Shown: in pieces, positions 24,803 to 26,244 of the stretch
Layout: the number at the start of each line of letters is the position of its first letter
How positions within the stretch are numbered: position 1 is the first letter of the stretch
NCBI GenBank assembly: GCA_964423525.1
Contig: CAYRFU010000051.1
Coordinates: 1 to 26,244, forward strand
From: CAYRFU01 sp964423525
GTDB lineage: Bacteria > Vulcanimicrobiota > Xenobia > Xenobiales > JADMJV01
DNA length: 26,244 nt
Reading direction: 5' to 3'
Position numbers and translations under genes: made by a program
The notes under the pieces: model-generated
What the model was told of the DNA's origin: nothing
Seen by the model: only the letters and a program-made list of their open reading frames with translations
Databases searched by the model: none

Positions 24803-24967
24803 TTGCTGCAGAATCTTCAGAAGCGGTCGGTCACCATCTCCATTTGCCCTCACTGTGCTGCGGCAGCCGACCTGAAACCTGAGAATCTCCGGGCAGGCGG
24901 TGAGATTCTTGACGAAGACTCGATGGCCAGGATGTTGAAAGAAGCGGACCGGATTATGGACTACTGA
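24803..24967 (+). pseudogene. DsrE-like fragment (C-terminal part)
   Basis: About 54 codons from a TTG to TGA at 24965. VTISICPHCAAAADLKPENL, then a run ending MLKEADRIMDY, matches the C-terminal third of DsrE/TusD-like sulfur-relay-fold proteins, with the CxxC where that family often has C-x-x-C followed by RGL-x-x-xDL. Full proteins are ~110-120 residues, so the N-terminal half is absent; upstream sequence in the frame is antisense to the cupin gene. It lies 47 bp before the molybdenum hydroxylase gene. Function of the fragment is doubtful; the family assignment rests on the C-terminal pattern only. Confidence 0.5.
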
Positions 24968-25014
24968 ACGCTTGCCGGCAAGGTCCGCTTAGGCTCGGTC
25001 CCGAAGGGCGGGCT

Positions 25015-26244
25015 ATGGAATTTGAACTGAACGGCCAAAGCGTGGCCTTCCAGCCTCGGGGCGACGAGGCGGCTGTGGACTTGCTGCGCGGCTCGGCTCG
25101 ATTGACGGGCACCAAACTGGTTTGCGGGTCAGGCGCTTGCGGGGCCTGCACCATTCTAGTCGACGACCAACCGATGGCCAGCTGTTGTTTGCCGGCCCAC
25201 GCTCTCGAGGGGAGGAAGGTCCGCACCGTCGAGAACTATCCCCCAGACCATCTCCACCCCGTCCAGAGGGCTTTCCTGGCTTGCGACGCCCTCCAGTGTG
25301 GCTTTTGCACTCCGGGATTTGTGATGGCGGCCATCGCCTTCTTTGAAAGTTGGCGGAAGCAACACGACAAGTCAGAACCCTCACGCTCTGAAATCGCCGA
25401 GGCGCTAGCCGGGAATCTCTGCCGCTGCGGAGCCTACGTAGGCATCTACGAGGCTGTGGCTCGGGCCTGCCGAGGAGATTTCGATGACGCTCAAGAGCTT
25501 GAAAGCCAGCGGGTGGATGGGCTGGCCAAAGTGACAGGACAGGCTCGTTACACGGTAGACCATCAGCTGGAAGGTCAGCTGGTGGGAAAAATCCTGCGAG
25601 CAACCTATGCCCACGGCCGCGTCACCAAGCTCGACCTGGGGCCGGCCCGCCAGACCGACGGGGTGGTGGCAGTCGTCGAGTTGCTCAACCAGGATCGAAT
25701 GGTCCGCCACGCGGGTCAAGAGCTGGCGGCCGTGGCAGCCCTCGACGAACGAAGCGCTCAGGCCGCTTTGGAAGCCATCGAGATGGAGATGGATAAGCTT
25801 CCTCTGACCCTCACTATCGAGCAGGCTCGTCAACCTGGCTCCCCCCTGGTCTGGGCTGAAGGCAACCGTAACCCAAGTAACGCTGGTGAGGGCGCCATGG
25901 CCCCGGGCCGATGGGAGGGCAATGTCAAAAAGCCCTACCTGGCTTTAGCCGGGGTCCAACCCAAAGCTGCCGAGGCGGCCCTCCAGGGGGAGGGGCCGAA
26001 GGTCGAGGGGGTCTGGAAATGCTCAGCCCAGATTCACACCACTCTGGAACCCCACGCCGCCCTGGCCCGGTGGAATACGGATGGGAGTCTGACGGTTTAT
26101 CTTTCCCCCCAGGCCTGCCACTCGGTCCGCCACAAGCTGGCCCAGCGCTACCGCCTTGCCCCTCGCCAGGTCGAGGTCCGAGCGGCTTATGTTGGGGGCG
26201 GCTTCGGTTCCAAGCTGGGTCCCACCGCCGAGGTCTTCGCCGCT
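25015..26244 (+). CDS. Mop-type molybdenum hydroxylase, fused [2Fe-2S] and molybdopterin domains, 3' partial
   Basis: Open from ATG 25015 to the window end (410 codons, no stop). Residues 1-75 form a plant-type [2Fe-2S] domain with C37, C42, C45 and C57; residues 80-150 are the helical [2Fe-2S] domain with C95, C98, C136 and C138. The molybdopterin domains start at ~168 (KVTGQARYTVDHQLEGQLVG), with HTTLEPHAALA at ~341 and GGGFGSK at 394-400. This order without an FAD domain is that of the single-chain aldehyde oxidoreductase Mop of Desulfovibrio gigas (about 900 residues); related fusions occur elsewhere. It oxidises an aldehyde or heterocycle by hydroxylation; the substrate cannot be told because the active-site loop lies beyond the window. 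AAGGG precedes the ATG by about eight bases. Confidence 0.9.
   Translation, partial: MEFELNGQSVAFQPRGDEAAVDLLRGSARLTGTKLVCGSGACGACTILVDDQPMASCCLPAHALEGRKVRTVENYPPDHLHPVQRAFLACDALQCGFCTPGFVMAAIAFFESWRKQHDKSEPSRSEIAEALAGNLCRCGAYVGIYEAVARACRGDFDDAQELESQRVDGLAKVTGQARYTVDHQLEGQLVGKILRATYAHGRVTKLDLGPARQTDGVVAVVELLNQDRMVRHAGQELAAVAALDERSAQAALEAIEMEMDKLPLTLTIEQARQPGSPLVWAEGNRNPSNAGEGAMAPGRWEGNVKKPYLALAGVQPKAAEAALQGEGPKVEGVWKCSAQIHTTLEPHAALARWNTDGSLTVYLSPQACHSVRHKLAQRYRLAPRQVEVRAAYVGGGFGSKLGPTAEVFAA

Overview
The window is GC-rich bacterial DNA, roughly 60% GC by eye. It is almost fully coding, with Shine-Dalgarno sites of the AAGGAG type and frequent GTG and TTG starts. Lipoprotein signals, a secreted subtilase, Sec-type signal peptides and an ECF sigma/anti-sigma pair fit a free-living heterotroph with a complex envelope. 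No rRNA, tRNA, CRISPR, phage or insertion sequence was seen. I would not assign a phylum. Two runs of exactly ten Ns (14158-14167 and 20458-20467) show that this is a scaffolded draft or metagenome assembly.

Layout. 1-1940: a 5'-partial M48-type metallopeptidase, a stretch of broken coding remains, and a damaged PD40 beta-propeller lipoprotein. 1977-4161: an APC permease gene lacking its middle helices, with EIIA-like and TrkA-C-like tails, translationally coupled to a universal stress protein. 4197-9124: a small lipoprotein and a group of lineage-specific proteins, including a PQQ-like propeller with a Gly/Ala-rich membrane hairpin. 9140-11718 (minus): HEAT-like protein, a 58-residue protein and a MATE exporter. 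11847-15082 (minus): ECF sigma factor, a large membrane anti-sigma-like protein and a cytosolic protein, with a candidate ECF promoter in front. 15167-16408: a GHKL/HSP90-like ATPase-fold protein cut by an in-frame TAA. 16457-21072 (minus): a secreted (alpha/alpha)6 glycosidase-like protein, an alpha/beta hydrolase and a subtilisin-like protease. 21379-23273: small and helical proteins of unknown function. 23297-24779 (minus): a cupin/JmjC-type hydroxylase followed by a proline-rich disordered protein. 24803-26244: a DsrE-like fragment and the start of a Mop-type molybdenum hydroxylase with fused iron-sulfur and molybdopterin domains.

The dominant non-gene signal is damage. At least six genes carry single-base frameshifts, most of them at short homopolymers and repaired by adding or removing one base. 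Two genes have in-frame TAA codons. One permease has lost about five transmembrane helices. The subtilase is interrupted by 113 bp of foreign propeller sequence and Ns, bounded by a perfect 13-bp repeat, and removing it restores the frame. Many of these genes are therefore probably intact in the organism and broken in the assembly, but true decay cannot be excluded for the TAA cases.

I found no fully convincing new system. The best candidates are the cupin hydroxylase with its disordered neighbour, the sigma/anti-sigma unit with its embedded palindrome, and a recurring Gly/Ala-rich membrane hairpin attached to unrelated domains.
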